Assembly: GCA_947476045.1 (NCBI GenBank)
Contig: CANJNZ010000005.1
Coordinates: 1-64,000, forward strand
Length of the DNA stretch: 64,000 bases
Direction: 5' to 3'
Source of the DNA: Chthoniobacteraceae bacterium
GTDB taxonomy: Bacteria; Verrucomicrobiota; Verrucomicrobiia; Chthoniobacterales; Chthoniobacteraceae
Part shown: positions 36,087 through 45,419 of the stretch, piece after piece
Numbering within the stretch: the first letter of the stretch is position 1
Layout: each line of letters starts with the position of its first letter
Notes under the pieces: model-generated
Told to the model about the DNA's origin: nothing
Database searches by the model: none
The model's input: only the letters and a program-made list of their open reading frames with translations
Translations under genes and position numbers: made by a program

Positions 36087-36806
36087 ATGTCGCAAGAATA
36101 CAAAGTGAAACTCGAAGTGTTTGAGGGGCCGCTCGATTTGCTGCTCTTTCTCATCAAGCGCGATGAGGTGGATATTTACGACATCCCCATAGAACACATC
36201 ACCAAGCAATACCTCGATTTCATGGAGCTTTTCAAAATGCTCGATCTGGATGTGGCGGGGGAGTTCGTGGTGATGGCGGCGAATCTGATCTACATCAAGA
36301 GCCGCGCGCTGCTGCCCGTCCACGCGCAGCCGCCGGACGAGGAGGCGGAGGAGGAAGATCCGCGCTGGGAGCTGGTGCGGCAGCTTTTGGAATACAAAAA
36401 ATTCAAGGATGCGGCGGCGCAGCTCGGCCAGCGCGAGGCGGATCGCCAGGGCATCTTTGCGCGTGCGGCGGAGTCTGCGGAGCCTGTGCCGGAGAGGCCG
36501 CTGGGCGAGGTGTCGGTGTTTGATTTGATCAATGCGTTCAACAAGGTGCTCAAGCGCATCGAGGACAAGCGCGAGGATCTCGCGGAGATTTTCGAGGAGA
36601 ACTTCACGGTGGCGGACAAGATTGATCTGATTTTGAAAATCACGGCGGGCGGCGTGGCGCTGAAGTTCACGGAGATGTTTGCAGAGGCGGCGTCGCGCGG
36701 GGAGATCGTGGTGACTTTCCTCGCGATGCTCGAACTGGTGCGGCTCAAACAACTGCGCTGTGTGCAGCCGGAGCCGTTTGCGGAAATCGAAATCGTCCGC
36801 GTCTAA
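36087..36806 (+). CDS. scpA: Segregation and condensation protein A
   Basis: A 239-aa kleisin of the Smc-ScpAB condensin. The N-terminal mark is KLEVFEGPLDLLLFLI, followed by DIYDIPIEHITKQYLDFM; the C-terminal winged helix ends near LAMLELVRLKQLRC. The ATG at 36087 is well placed. It is followed by scpB with a 12-base gap. The middle region (EEAEEEDPRWELVRQLLEY) is acidic, as usual for a kleisin linker. Confidence 0.95.
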   Translation: MSQEYKVKLEVFEGPLDLLLFLIKRDEVDIYDIPIEHITKQYLDFMELFKMLDLDVAGEFVVMAANLIYIKSRALLPVHAQPPDEEAEEEDPRWELVRQLLEYKKFKDAAAQLGQREADRQGIFARAAESAEPVPERPLGEVSVFDLINAFNKVLKRIEDKREDLAEIFEENFTVADKIDLILKITAGGVALKFTEMFAEAASRGEIVVTFLAMLELVRLKQLRCVQPEPFAEIEIVRV

Positions 36807-36818
36807 CTTTGGAACGTC

Positions 36819-37562
<744 letters not shown>

Positions 37563-37566
37563 GTGA

Positions 37567-38445
37567 CTAGGGCGAAGAGCCGTTTTGTTTCCGGGCTGGC
37601 CGGGCAGCGCTGTTTTTAAAACCGGAGTCCGCAAGATCCGGCGCGCGGAAGCCGCGATTGGTGTCGAGGCCGAGCATCTTCCAGTGATGCGCATGCAGGT
37701 CGAACGGCACGCGAATTCTCTCGTCGAAATCGGTCGGCCAGAGAATGCCGTCGATCCTGCGGAAGTCGCGGAAGGTCACATCCACCTCAGCGCCGCGTGT
37801 GCTTTCGAGGCCGTTCAAAGTCATGCGCACGCGCCGGAGTTGCTTGGTGGTGCGGTCTATGAAAAGGATCACGCGATCTTCCTCTGCAGTGCCGAATCCG
37901 GGACGCAGCACGGCAAGCACTTCGTCGCACACCGCCTTGTCCATAACCGACTCGCCATTCGGCGCGAGCACGACGCCCGGGCGGTCGAAGTAGAAAGGCC
38001 CGAGCAGAAACATCGTGTAGGCGTCGGCGACGAGTGCGGCGGCGCGTCTGGTTTCCTCATCGGTGGAAAGTGAGCCGTTGTAGCCGGCTGTGACTTTTCC
38101 CGGCGCGCGAACGACGAGCTTCTTTCCCGCCGGACCCGTGTGCTCCTGCGCGATGATACGCGGCCCGACCAACAGCCGCTCCTCGGAGCCGCGCCGGAAC
38201 GATGTATCCGCAAGCACCGGCTGAAAGCGTGGCCCGAGCGATGCCCAGCGCCCATCGTAGCGCACGCTCACGTCGCGGACTTTTGCGAACGCCGTTTTCC
38301 CGTGCGCGCGCTGCGATGCAGCGAGCAACTCTACAGCTTTGGTGTCCGATTTCTGGATCTCTCGCGTGCAGATTTTTGGCGAAGCGCAGCTGCTGAGCAA
38401 GCATGCCATCGCGATGAGCAGGATGTGAGTAATACGTGTGTTCAT
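37567..38445 (-). CDS. Lipoprotein of unknown function
   Basis: A 292-aa protein from ATG 38445 (MNTRITHILLIAMACLLSSC), with a lipobox LSSC, so it should be a lipid-anchored envelope protein. The mature part has repeated KSYL-type beta strands and FDLHAHHWKMLGLD near the C-terminus, resembling outer-membrane lipoprotein-sorting (LolA/LolB-like) folds only vaguely. The ATGA start overlaps the SDR stop, so it is coupled to that gene. The function is unknown. Confidence 0.75.
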   Translation of the reverse strand: MNTRITHILLIAMACLLSSCASPKICTREIQKSDTKAVELLAASQRAHGKTAFAKVRDVSVRYDGRWASLGPRFQPVLADTSFRRGSEERLLVGPRIIAQEHTGPAGKKLVVRAPGKVTAGYNGSLSTDEETRRAAALVADAYTMFLLGPFYFDRPGVVLAPNGESVMDKAVCDEVLAVLRPGFGTAEEDRVILFIDRTTKQLRRVRMTLNGLESTRGAEVDVTFRDFRRIDGILWPTDFDERIRVPFDLHAHHWKMLGLDTNRGFRAPDLADSGFKNSAARPARKQNGSSP

Positions 38446-39311
38446 AATTTCAGTGGTGTTGCGGTGAAATCCGTGGGCAGGCCGATGTGTTCCCAAGCGG
38501 CGCGCTCCACTTCGGAATCGGCGAGTTTCTTGCGCGTCTTGTCGTTGGCGTATTTGCCAAGCACGAGGCGCAGCGGCGGCGTTTCGGATTCCACGGCGGC
38601 GATGATAGCTTCCGCTGCCCTCGCAGGATCGCCGGGCTGCCTGCCTGCCATTGTTTCGAGGACACGCAGGAACTTCCCGCTCGTGCGATCGTATTCGGCG
38701 ATGTGGCTCTTTGCCCGCTCGAGTGAGCGCGCGATGAAGTCAGTGCGGAATGGTCCCGGCTGCACGATGGTCACTTTGATCCCGAGCGGTTTGAGTTCCG
38801 CGGCGAGCGATTCCGACACGCCTTCCAGCGCCCACTTCGTCGCGCCGTAGATCGAAAAGCCGGCGTAGTTCGAAATGACCGCGGCGGCGGAAATGTTCAC
38901 GATGTGACCACTGCCCTGTGCGCGCAGGGTGGGCAGCGCGGCACGGATGACTTCCAGGGCGCCGAAGAAGTTCGTTTGGAAGTTGCGGGCAATTTGCTCC
39001 GGGCCGAGTTCCTCGAATGCGCCGATGAGCCCGTATCCCGCGTTGTTCACCACGACATCGAGCTGCCCGAACTCTTTAACCGCCTGCGCGATTACATCCT
39101 TCACCAGCGCTGAATCCGTGACGTCGAGCGAGAGCGCGCGACAGTTCTCCGGGTGTCGAGCGACGAGTTCGTCGAGAGCAGTTATTTTTCGCGCGGTTGC
39201 GATGACGCGCTGCCCGCGGGCGAGCACATGAGCGGCAAGCGCGGCCCCGAAGCCGCTGGAGCAGCCCGTGATCAGCCAGACCCGTGCAGGTAATGTTTGG
39301 CCTTTATCCAT
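38442..39311 (-). CDS. Short-chain dehydrogenase/reductase
   Basis: A 289-aa classical SDR. It has the NAD(P) motif TGCSSGFG, NNAGYG, and the catalytic Ser-Tyr-Lys as INISAAAV then YGATKWALEG. It probably is an NADPH-type enzyme of unknown carbonyl substrate. The start is at 39311 (MDKGQTLPARVWLITG). It is the first gene of a small unit with the lipoprotein. Confidence 0.9.
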   Translation of the reverse strand: MDKGQTLPARVWLITGCSSGFGAALAAHVLARGQRVIATARKITALDELVARHPENCRALSLDVTDSALVKDVIAQAVKEFGQLDVVVNNAGYGLIGAFEELGPEQIARNFQTNFFGALEVIRAALPTLRAQGSGHIVNISAAAVISNYAGFSIYGATKWALEGVSESLAAELKPLGIKVTIVQPGPFRTDFIARSLERAKSHIAEYDRTSGKFLRVLETMAGRQPGDPARAAEAIIAAVESETPPLRLVLGKYANDKTRKKLADSEVERAAWEHIGLPTDFTATPLKL

Positions 39312-39347
39312 CGAGCAAACGATTGGCGTTGTTTTTTCAGCCAGCGA

Positions 39348-39563
39348 TCAGGCTTTCTTCTCGGCGTAGCGGTCGAAGCGATTCGAAAGGATGAAAAATG
39401 TCGGTGCCCACAGTCCGACGAAGATGCCAAAGCGCTCGGCATGCGCTTGTGAATTTACCTCCGTGCCGCCGGTCATGAACCAGATGGCGATGGAGCCAAT
39501 AATGGAGGCAAAGCCGAGGATGAAGCAGAGATTACTGAGGAGTTTGAGTTGAGCGGATTTCAT
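39348..39563 (-). CDS. Small membrane protein, two helices
   Basis: A 71-aa protein with hydrophobic LCFILGFASIIGSIAIWFM and FGIFVGLWAPTFFILSN segments separated by a polar turn, ending in a charged RFDRYAEKKA. No family is recognised. It is divergent from the ECF sigma gene and lies 36 bases downstream of the SDR start in genome order. It could be a regulator or stress protein. Confidence 0.65.
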   Translation of the reverse strand: MKSAQLKLLSNLCFILGFASIIGSIAIWFMTGGTEVNSQAHAERFGIFVGLWAPTFFILSNRFDRYAEKKA

Positions 39564-39720
39564 ATTATTTTTTGTTGTTTTGAGTGATGGACAGCGCTGA
39601 GAAGTGGAGGTGCCTGATCAGCACGGTGCTGTATTTATTCGTCTGTGGCGGCGATGTGGATGCCTCAAAAATGCTGTTTCGATTGTCGAAACGCCCTGGC
39701 CCCGTCATGTTTCATCGGAA

Positions 39721-40299
39721 ATGGAAACCGACACCGCTCAACAACTCGACGCCGAGATCGAGCTTTTGCGACGCGTTGCCAAAGGTGATCGCAGCGCTTT
39801 CGAGGAACTCTATGATCGGTTTTCCGGTGTTTTATTTTCCACGGCTTACCGCGTCCTGAACAATCAGGAAGCCACGGAGGATGTGACTCAGGATGTTTTC
39901 ATCCAGATCTGGGAAAAGGCTCCGCTCTATAATCCTGCGCTCGGCAAGCCGATGACTTGGGCCATCACACTCACACGCAACAAGGCGATTGACCGACTGC
40001 GTTCCATGCAGCGCCGCGGACGCTTGCAGGACGAGCTGCAGCGTGAGGCGGAGACGTTCGAGCAGTTTGATGAGCGCAGTTCCTTTGATGCGGCATCGGG
40101 TGTGGAAACGGGGAAGCTCGTGCGCGATGCAGTTCAAAAGCTCTCCAAAGACCAGCGTGAAGCCATCGAACTCGCATTCTTTTCCTCGCTCACTCAGACG
40201 GAGATAGCAGAGCGATTGAATGAGCCCCTCGGAACGGTGAAGGCGAGGATTCGCCGGGGGATGCTGAGGCTGAAAGAAATCCTGGGCTCGAAACTTTAG
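39721..40299 (+). CDS. ECF-family RNA polymerase sigma factor
   Basis: A 192-aa sigma factor from ATG 39721 (METDTAQQLDAEIELL). Region 2 has YDRFSGVLFSTAYRVLNNQEATEDVTQDVFIQIWEKA, shown here in part; region 4 has LSKDQREAIELAFFSSLTQTEIAERL, also a known HTH pattern (positions about 135-170). ECF factors control stress or envelope regulons and are held by an anti-sigma factor. The convergent gene 40306-40881, with a stop only 6 bases away, has an anti-sigma-like N-terminus. Confidence 0.92.
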   Translation: METDTAQQLDAEIELLRRVAKGDRSAFEELYDRFSGVLFSTAYRVLNNQEATEDVTQDVFIQIWEKAPLYNPALGKPMTWAITLTRNKAIDRLRSMQRRGRLQDELQREAETFEQFDERSSFDAASGVETGKLVRDAVQKLSKDQREAIELAFFSSLTQTEIAERLNEPLGTVKARIRRGMLRLKEILGSKL

Positions 40300-40305
40300 C
40301 AGGTG

Positions 40306-40881
40306 CTACGCCGCGATTTGGTCAGTCAATTCACGTTCGCGCGCCACGAACCAGAGCGGCTGGCCCGCGTCATCGAGAATCGGCGTGATGGCGATTTCGA
40401 CCAGATAGGGAGTTCCGTTCTTGTGGTAGTTGATGAGTGTCTCTGTGCAGGGAGTATTTGAATGCACCGCGCGGCGTATGCGCTCTGCCGCATCACGGTC
40501 GGTCTTCGGTCCCTGTAGTATTGGGCCCAGGCTTTTACCACGAAGTTCTTCAATGGAATAACCGCACATCTCGCTGAAGGCAGGGTTGACCCATTGGACA
40601 AGGCGGTCGGGTCCGGACATGACGATCCCCTCCGGTGTAACACGCTGTGGCCGCGTCGCAACGAGGCTGGCGATACGCGCTTTGAGTTGCGGCGAAGGCG
40701 CGGGGCCGGCGGGACGATGGTCTGCGAGACACATTGCCGCTCCGACCTCGGACAACTCAGTGACGAATTCGCGGAGTTCATGGTGAAACTCGAGAACCAG
40801 TTCAAATTGCTCGCGCTCGTGTGAATTCATGGCGCCCGACGCATAAAGTGCAGCTTGTGTTTGTAAGAAATCGTTTAGCAT
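40306..40881 (-). CDS. PAS-domain protein with anti-sigma-like N-terminus
   Basis: A 191-aa protein. Residues 1-80 look like the ASD of anti-sigma factors: QAALYASGAMNSHEREQFEL resembles the L-x-x-Y-x-x-G-x-L-x-x-E helix. A PAS domain follows (about 85-185) with NPAFSEMCGYSIEELRGKSL, then ILQGPKTDRD and NYHKNGTPYLVEI. The LOV-like wording lacks the photoactive cysteine (GKSLGPILQ instead of GRNCRFLQ), so it is probably not a blue-light sensor. Function as anti-sigma sensor is inferred from its neighbour. Confidence 0.72.
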   Translation of the reverse strand: MLNDFLQTQAALYASGAMNSHEREQFELVLEFHHELREFVTELSEVGAAMCLADHRPAGPAPSPQLKARIASLVATRPQRVTPEGIVMSGPDRLVQWVNPAFSEMCGYSIEELRGKSLGPILQGPKTDRDAAERIRRAVHSNTPCTETLINYHKNGTPYLVEIAITPILDDAGQPLWFVARERELTDQIAA

Positions 40882-40919
40882 TTTGAGTTGAGATGAACTG
40901 TTGAGGCCAGTGCTTGCTA

Positions 40920-40934
40920 GAACGGTTTACGTTC
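40920..40934. promoter_or_regulatory. Short inverted repeat upstream of the PAS gene
   Basis: GAACG at 40920-40924 and CGTTC at 40930-40934 form a 5-bp inverted repeat with a 5-base centre, 39 bases upstream of the PAS gene ATG on the minus strand. On that strand it contains GGAAC, which resembles an ECF -35 element, but no fitting -10 was found. It could be a small operator. Confidence 0.25.
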
Positions 40935-41104
40935 CTGCTAAAAGTTTGGATGCGGTTTTATTGCCAGTATTTTTGTGAAGCCTGAAGTGACGCTAGAGGA
41001 GAATCGGGAACATTTTTCGAAAGACAAATCAAGAGCACTGCTGAGATGCGCTGTGGTGCTTGGATTTTTGGGTTCGCCTCTTCAGGTATGATGATCTCAG
41101 CCGC

Positions 41105-43303
41105 TTACTTGGCGGCTTTTACTTCCTTCACCGTCCATTTTGTGACGGTGAGGCCCTTCGACGAACGCGCACTGACCGGGACATTCGTCAGGTCAAAATC
41201 GAGTTCACGCACGCGTGCGCCGCTGCGGCCGTCGAGGAAAACGCGGATTGATTTTGGCATCTCTTTTTCCGTGGCGGCGATGTGCAGCCAGACGATCTTC
41301 GAGTTTTCGCTCTTCGTGAGCGGGTAGAGCTTGTCGCGAGAGAGGCCGCCGATTTGGAATTTCTTGGCGAATGCCTTCCCAGTTTCGCCGTCCTGATAGA
41401 CCATCGTGTAGAAGTTCGTGTCGCCGTCCTTCGGCCAGATCGCGATGTGGATGATCTCGCGGCCCATGAAAATCTTGTCGGCGACTTTCGCGACCTTGAG
41501 CGAGCCGTCCTTCATGATCGTGAGCACGCTGTCGAGGATGGTGCATTCCTGGACGAACTCGTGCTGCCGCCAGTTCAGCCCGATGAAGCCGTCGGTGCGG
41601 TTCACGTAAAGTCGCTGGTTGGCGGAGACGACGGCGCTTGCATCAATCTGGGCGATCTCGTCGTAGCTCGTGCGGCGTTTGATGCCCTTGCCGTATTTTT
41701 GCTGGAGCATCTCAAACCACGCGACCGTGTAGCCGGTGAGGTTCTTGAGGTTCGCCTTCGTCTCCTTCATGCCTTCCTCGATTTTCTTCATGGCCTCGTC
41801 GGCCTGAAAGCGGTTGTAGGCGGAGATGCGCTTGATGCGAATCTCAGTGAGCCGCACGATGTCCTCCTCGGTCACCTCGCGGCGGAGTTGCTTGAGGAAC
41901 GGCTTCAGGCCTTTCTGGATCTCGTCGAGCACGCTCTCCCACGTCTTCGATTTCTCGATGTTCCGGTAGATGCGCTCCTCGATGAAAATGCGCTCGAGCG
42001 AATCCCAGTGCCACTGCTGTTCGAGTTCGCCGAGCTTGATTTCGAGTTCGCGCTTGAGCAGCGCCTTCGTCGCCTCCGCGCTCGCCTTGAGGATGTCGCG
42101 CACGCCGAGGAAATGCGGCTTGTCGTCGCCGGTCTCGGGATTGCGCACGATGACGCACGCAGCGGGATTGAGCTGCACCTGGCAACTCGTGAAGACATAG
42201 AGCTGCTGGATTACTTTCTCCGGCTCCGCGCCCTGCGGCAGATGGATCAGAATCTCCACCTTGTCCGCCGTGTTGTCGTCCACGTGCTTCACCTTGATTT
42301 TCCCCTTCGCATTCGCCGCAAGGATGGACTCGATCAGCGAAGTCGTGGTCACGCTGAATGGTAGTTCGGTCACCGCGAGCAGATACTTCGAGCGCACCTC
42401 GATGCTCGCGCGCACCTTCACTTTGCCGCCGCGCTCGCCGTCGTTGTATTCGGAAAAGTCTGCCGTCCCGCCGGTCGGAAAGTCCGGGAGGATGCGGAAA
42501 TTTTTCCCCTGCAAATGATTGATCGCCGCGCGGCAGAGGTCGTTGAAATTGTGCGGCAAAATCTTCGTCGAGAGCCCGACCGCTATGCCGTCCGCGCCTT
42601 CGAGCAGCACGATGGGAAATTTCGCCGGCAGCGTGATGGGCTCCTTGTTGCGCCCGTCGTAGCTGAGCTGCCAAGTCGTCGTCTTCGGGTTGAAAAGCAC
42701 GTCCTTCGCAAACGCCGTGAGCCGCGCCTCGATGTAACGCGGCGCCGCCGCATCGTCGCCCGTGAGCGTGTTGCCGTAATTCCCCTGCGGCTCGATGAGC
42801 CACCCGCGCTGTCCGATGGAAACGAGCGCCGCACCGATGGACGCATCGCCGTGCGGATGCAGCTTCATCGTCGCGCCGACGACATTCGCGACCTTGTGAA
42901 AGCGCCCGTCGTCCATGTCCCAAAGCGTGTGCAGCACGCGCCGCTGCACCGGCTTCAGCCCGTCATCAATGTGCGGCACCGCGCGGTCGAGGATGACGTA
43001 GCTCGCGTATTCGAGGAACCAATTCCGATAGCTCTGCGCCAGCGGAGCCTGCTCATCCTGCACCTTCTCGCCTTCCTTGCGCCGCGGAGCTACGGCCTCC
43101 GCCGAAGCCGCAGCGTCACCATTTGCATCCACGGCTGTATCCGACACAGCACCATTGGTGGAAACCGGCACGTCCGCCGGCGCTGCGGGCGCATCGGATG
43201 CAGTCGCAGGCACAGCAGCAGCCTCCAAAGGCAGTTCCGATTGATCGCTAGCAGTTGGTTTCTTCGATGGTTTGTCGGTGGGCTTATTCTGACGTTTTGG
43301 CAT
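41105..43303 (-). CDS. parC: DNA topoisomerase IV/gyrase-type subunit A
   Basis: A 732-aa type IIA topoisomerase A subunit from ATG 43303 (MPKRQNKPTDKPSKKP). The N-terminal tail is low complexity (Ala/Pro/Ser). The core has YASYVILDRAVPHIDDGLKP, the catalytic tyrosine in APRYIEARLT and HPHGDASIGAALVSIGQRGW. The C-terminal DNA-wrapping domain ends WTVKEVKAAK and looks shortened compared with GyrA. It relaxes and decatenates DNA together with parE. The partner lies 2.1 kb upstream on the same strand, but a plus-strand TA/Mrr island lies between them. Confidence 0.93.
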   Translation of the reverse strand: MPKRQNKPTDKPSKKPTASDQSELPLEAAAVPATASDAPAAPADVPVSTNGAVSDTAVDANGDAAASAEAVAPRRKEGEKVQDEQAPLAQSYRNWFLEYASYVILDRAVPHIDDGLKPVQRRVLHTLWDMDDGRFHKVANVVGATMKLHPHGDASIGAALVSIGQRGWLIEPQGNYGNTLTGDDAAAPRYIEARLTAFAKDVLFNPKTTTWQLSYDGRNKEPITLPAKFPIVLLEGADGIAVGLSTKILPHNFNDLCRAAINHLQGKNFRILPDFPTGGTADFSEYNDGERGGKVKVRASIEVRSKYLLAVTELPFSVTTTSLIESILAANAKGKIKVKHVDDNTADKVEILIHLPQGAEPEKVIQQLYVFTSCQVQLNPAACVIVRNPETGDDKPHFLGVRDILKASAEATKALLKRELEIKLGELEQQWHWDSLERIFIEERIYRNIEKSKTWESVLDEIQKGLKPFLKQLRREVTEEDIVRLTEIRIKRISAYNRFQADEAMKKIEEGMKETKANLKNLTGYTVAWFEMLQQKYGKGIKRRTSYDEIAQIDASAVVSANQRLYVNRTDGFIGLNWRQHEFVQECTILDSVLTIMKDGSLKVAKVADKIFMGREIIHIAIWPKDGDTNFYTMVYQDGETGKAFAKKFQIGGLSRDKLYPLTKSENSKIVWLHIAATEKEMPKSIRVFLDGRSGARVRELDFDLTNVPVSARSSKGLTVTKWTVKEVKAAK

Positions 43304-43489
43304 TGAGAAAGTGTTCTGAAATTCTTTTGGCTGCGAAGCCAAGGGCGGCGAGATAAATGGTTTCTTCCTCATTCGACAAGCGTCGGAAGTTTCACGAACC
43401 GCACTCCCAATGGCGATTTTCCTGCGGGTGCTGTGAAGGAGCGCGAGGCAGCCGCTTGCCTTCTTTAGTGCGAGCGGTAGGGTGTGCCC

Positions 43490-43699
43490 ATGAGTTTCAG
43501 CCAGATTCTTGATGAACTGCCACACCTCAGCCCGCAGGAACGATTGCGTGTCGCGGAGCAGGCGCTGGCGCTCGACGCGCTGTCAGAGGAGGACGAATCA
43601 GTCGTCCGGGAACGGCTCGCCGAGCACGACCGCGCACCGGGAACGGCGGTTCCGCTGGATGACTTTCTCGCTCAACTGCGCGCGCGTTACGCCCTGTGA
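43490..43699 (+). CDS. Addiction-module antitoxin component (TIGR02574-like)
   Basis: A 69-aa protein from ATG 43490 (MSFSQILDELPHLSPQERL). It reads LSPQERLRVAEQAL and ends with DDFLAQLRARYAL, matching the putative addiction-module antitoxin family that pairs with RelE/ParE toxins. Its toxin, just downstream, is broken (43696-43788). The TGA overlaps the next GTG, so the original pair was coupled. Confidence 0.8.
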   Translation: MSFSQILDELPHLSPQERLRVAEQALALDALSEEDESVVRERLAEHDRAPGTAVPLDDFLAQLRARYAL

Positions 43700-43788
43700 A
43701 CTGGCGCGTGGTGGTGCGTCCGGAGGTTCGCTCGCCGCAATATCCGGTATTGCCACAATGCAGTGCGCGTAATACCTTCCGCGCATGA
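43696..43788 (+). pseudogene. RelE/ParE toxin remnant
   Basis: GTG at 43696 overlaps the antitoxin stop as GTGA. The 30-residue frame begins VNWRVVVRPEVRS, which looks like the N-terminal strand of ParE/RelE toxins (M-W-V-x-x-x-P-x-V). After about 13 residues the frame no longer looks like the family, and it stops at 43786-43788, overlapping the next ATG. This suggests deletion of most of the toxin, leaving the antitoxin alone. Confidence 0.6.
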
Positions 43789-44024
43789 CAACCATCTCGT
43801 TGAAAGTCCACGACACGCTCGACTCTCGCTTGACGGAGGAAGCGCAGCGGCGGCGCACGTCGAAGTCTGCTGTGGTTCGCGAGTGCGTTGAGAAGATGCT
43901 GCTCGCGCCCCGCAAGGATCGCGCGGCCTCTTGTCTCGACCTCGCCGGTGATTTGGCCGGCTGCCTCAAGGGGCCACGCGATATCGCCACGAACCCGAAA
44001 TACCTTGAAGACTTTGGCCAATGA
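43785..44024 (+). CDS. VapB-type ribbon-helix-helix antitoxin
   Basis: A 79-aa CopG/RHH protein (MTTISLKVHDTLDSRLTEEA) with RRTSKSAVVRECVEKML completing the DNA-binding fold. The C-terminal CLKGPRDIATNPKYLEDF is the VapC-binding segment. The stop overlaps the VapC start as ATGA (44021-44024). The start overlaps the end of the toxin remnant. Confidence 0.85.
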   Translation: MTTISLKVHDTLDSRLTEEAQRRRTSKSAVVRECVEKMLLAPRKDRAASCLDLAGDLAGCLKGPRDIATNPKYLEDFGQ

Positions 44025-44452
44025 GGGAGGTCGTCATCGCCGATACCGGGCCGCTCGTCGCCTTCCTCGTCCGGCAGGCGCAGCATCACCGCTGGGCGTG
44101 CGAGACGATGGCGACACTCCGCCCGCCGCTGCTCACCTGCGAACCCGTGCTCGCCGAAGCCGCGCACATCCTGCGCCGCCACGGCTGCGACACCGATCCG
44201 CTGCTGGCCTTGATCGAACGCGGCGTGCTCAACATCGCCTTCTCCGTCGAGAGCGAACTCGCCCCGCTGCGCCAGCTCATGCGCCGTTACCGAGACCAGC
44301 CGATGTCGCTCGCCGACGCCTGCCTCGTCCGCCTCGCCGAACTCCACGACAAGCCGCGCGTCTGGACGCTCGATTCCGATTTCCGCGTCTATCGCCGCCT
44401 CGGGAGGTTGGTTATTTCAACTCTGATGCCTACTGAAACAAGCTCACACTAA
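44021..44452 (+). CDS. VapC-type PIN toxin
   Basis: A 143-aa PIN ribonuclease. Catalytic acids are likely in IADTGPLVAFL, CEPVLAEAAHIL, MSLADACLVRLAE and LDSDFRVYRR. The family layout D-E-D-D is complete. It is coupled to the antitoxin and lies 40 bases before the Mrr gene, and together with it makes a small plus-strand island between parC and parE. Confidence 0.9.
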   Translation: MREVVIADTGPLVAFLVRQAQHHRWACETMATLRPPLLTCEPVLAEAAHILRRHGCDTDPLLALIERGVLNIAFSVESELAPLRQLMRRYRDQPMSLADACLVRLAELHDKPRVWTLDSDFRVYRRLGRLVISTLMPTETSSH

Positions 44453-44492
44453 TGAATCCAGCGCCTTCACCACACATGCTACTTCCAAACTA

Positions 44493-45401
44493 ATGCCAGT
44501 CCCAGAATTCAATGAGATCAAAGCGCCAGCGTTACAGTTCTTCGCCGATGGCGAGCAGCACAAGTTATCGGAAGTCTTTCACTCGCTTGCCACACATTTT
44601 GAATTAACCGAGCAGGACTTGAGCGAACTTCTCCCAAGCGGCACTCAATCCCGTTGGCACAACCGCGTAAACTGGGCGTGTTACGATCTCTTTCGTGCCG
44701 GGCTCTTAGATCGTCCCAAAAAAGGACTCTATGTCATTACGGAGCTAGGTAGGAGCGTTACCGCCAAGAAGCCAAAGAAGATCGACCGAGAGTTCCTGAT
44801 GCAGTTTCCGAAATTCGCTGAGTTTATGAAAAAGTCAGAGCCCGATAAGCCTCCTGCTGGAACTTCAGTTGGACCCGGCGCGGTCACACCCGAAGAGCAA
44901 ATGGGATCGTTGGCTACGGTGCTGAAACGAAATCTTGCTGTTGAGTTGATCGATCAGGTGAAGACGATGGACCCATTCAAATTTGAGCGACTGGTCCTCG
45001 ACCTCCTAATTGCGATGGGCTACGGCGGATCGCGTGAGGAAGCGGCTGTCGCCGGCAAAGGCGTAAACGATGGCGGCTTGGATGGCCTCATCAACGAAGA
45101 TCGACTTGGCCTGGATCGGATTTACATCCAAGCGAAACGCTGGGAGAACACTGTTGGCAGACCCGAGATCCAACACTTTGTGGGAGCCCTCGCTGGGCAG
45201 CACGCGCAAAAAGGGATCTTTATTACGACGAGCGAGTTTACTGCTGGCGCGCGTGACTACGCCAAGCACCTGCCGCAGCGCGTGATTCTCATCGATGGCG
45301 AACGGCTCGCCGAGTTGATGATCGAACACAATATCGGCGTCGCGCGCGCTTACACATATGAGGTGAAGCGCGTCGACAGCGATTATTTCGAGGAAAGCTA
45401 A
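44493..45401 (+). CDS. Mrr-like restriction endonuclease
   Basis: A 302-aa protein with an N-terminal winged helix (residues about 10-90) and the Mrr-type PD-(D/E)xK nuclease domain. The catalytic motif is Asp197 in NDGGLDGLI and QAK at 213-215 in IYIQAKRW. Such proteins cut methylated foreign DNA or act in other defence. Base composition is lower in GC than the neighbours, so transfer is plausible. It ends 18 bases from the convergent parE. Confidence 0.88.
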   Translation: MPVPEFNEIKAPALQFFADGEQHKLSEVFHSLATHFELTEQDLSELLPSGTQSRWHNRVNWACYDLFRAGLLDRPKKGLYVITELGRSVTAKKPKKIDREFLMQFPKFAEFMKKSEPDKPPAGTSVGPGAVTPEEQMGSLATVLKRNLAVELIDQVKTMDPFKFERLVLDLLIAMGYGGSREEAAVAGKGVNDGGLDGLINEDRLGLDRIYIQAKRWENTVGRPEIQHFVGALAGQHAQKGIFITTSEFTAGARDYAKHLPQRVILIDGERLAELMIEHNIGVARAYTYEVKRVDSDYFEES

Positions 45402-45419
45402 CTGTGGTTCGCAGCGCGC

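Noticed and set aside
40306-40881. Blue-light LOV photoreceptor
   Set aside because: The PAS domain has LOV-like words, but the cysteine needed for the flavin adduct is absent.
43301-43400. Short minus-strand frame before parC reading EEETIYLAALGFAAKRISE
   Set aside because: It looks protein-like for about 30 residues, but has a stop just upstream, no ATG, no family I can name, and ends inside parC; chance cannot be excluded.
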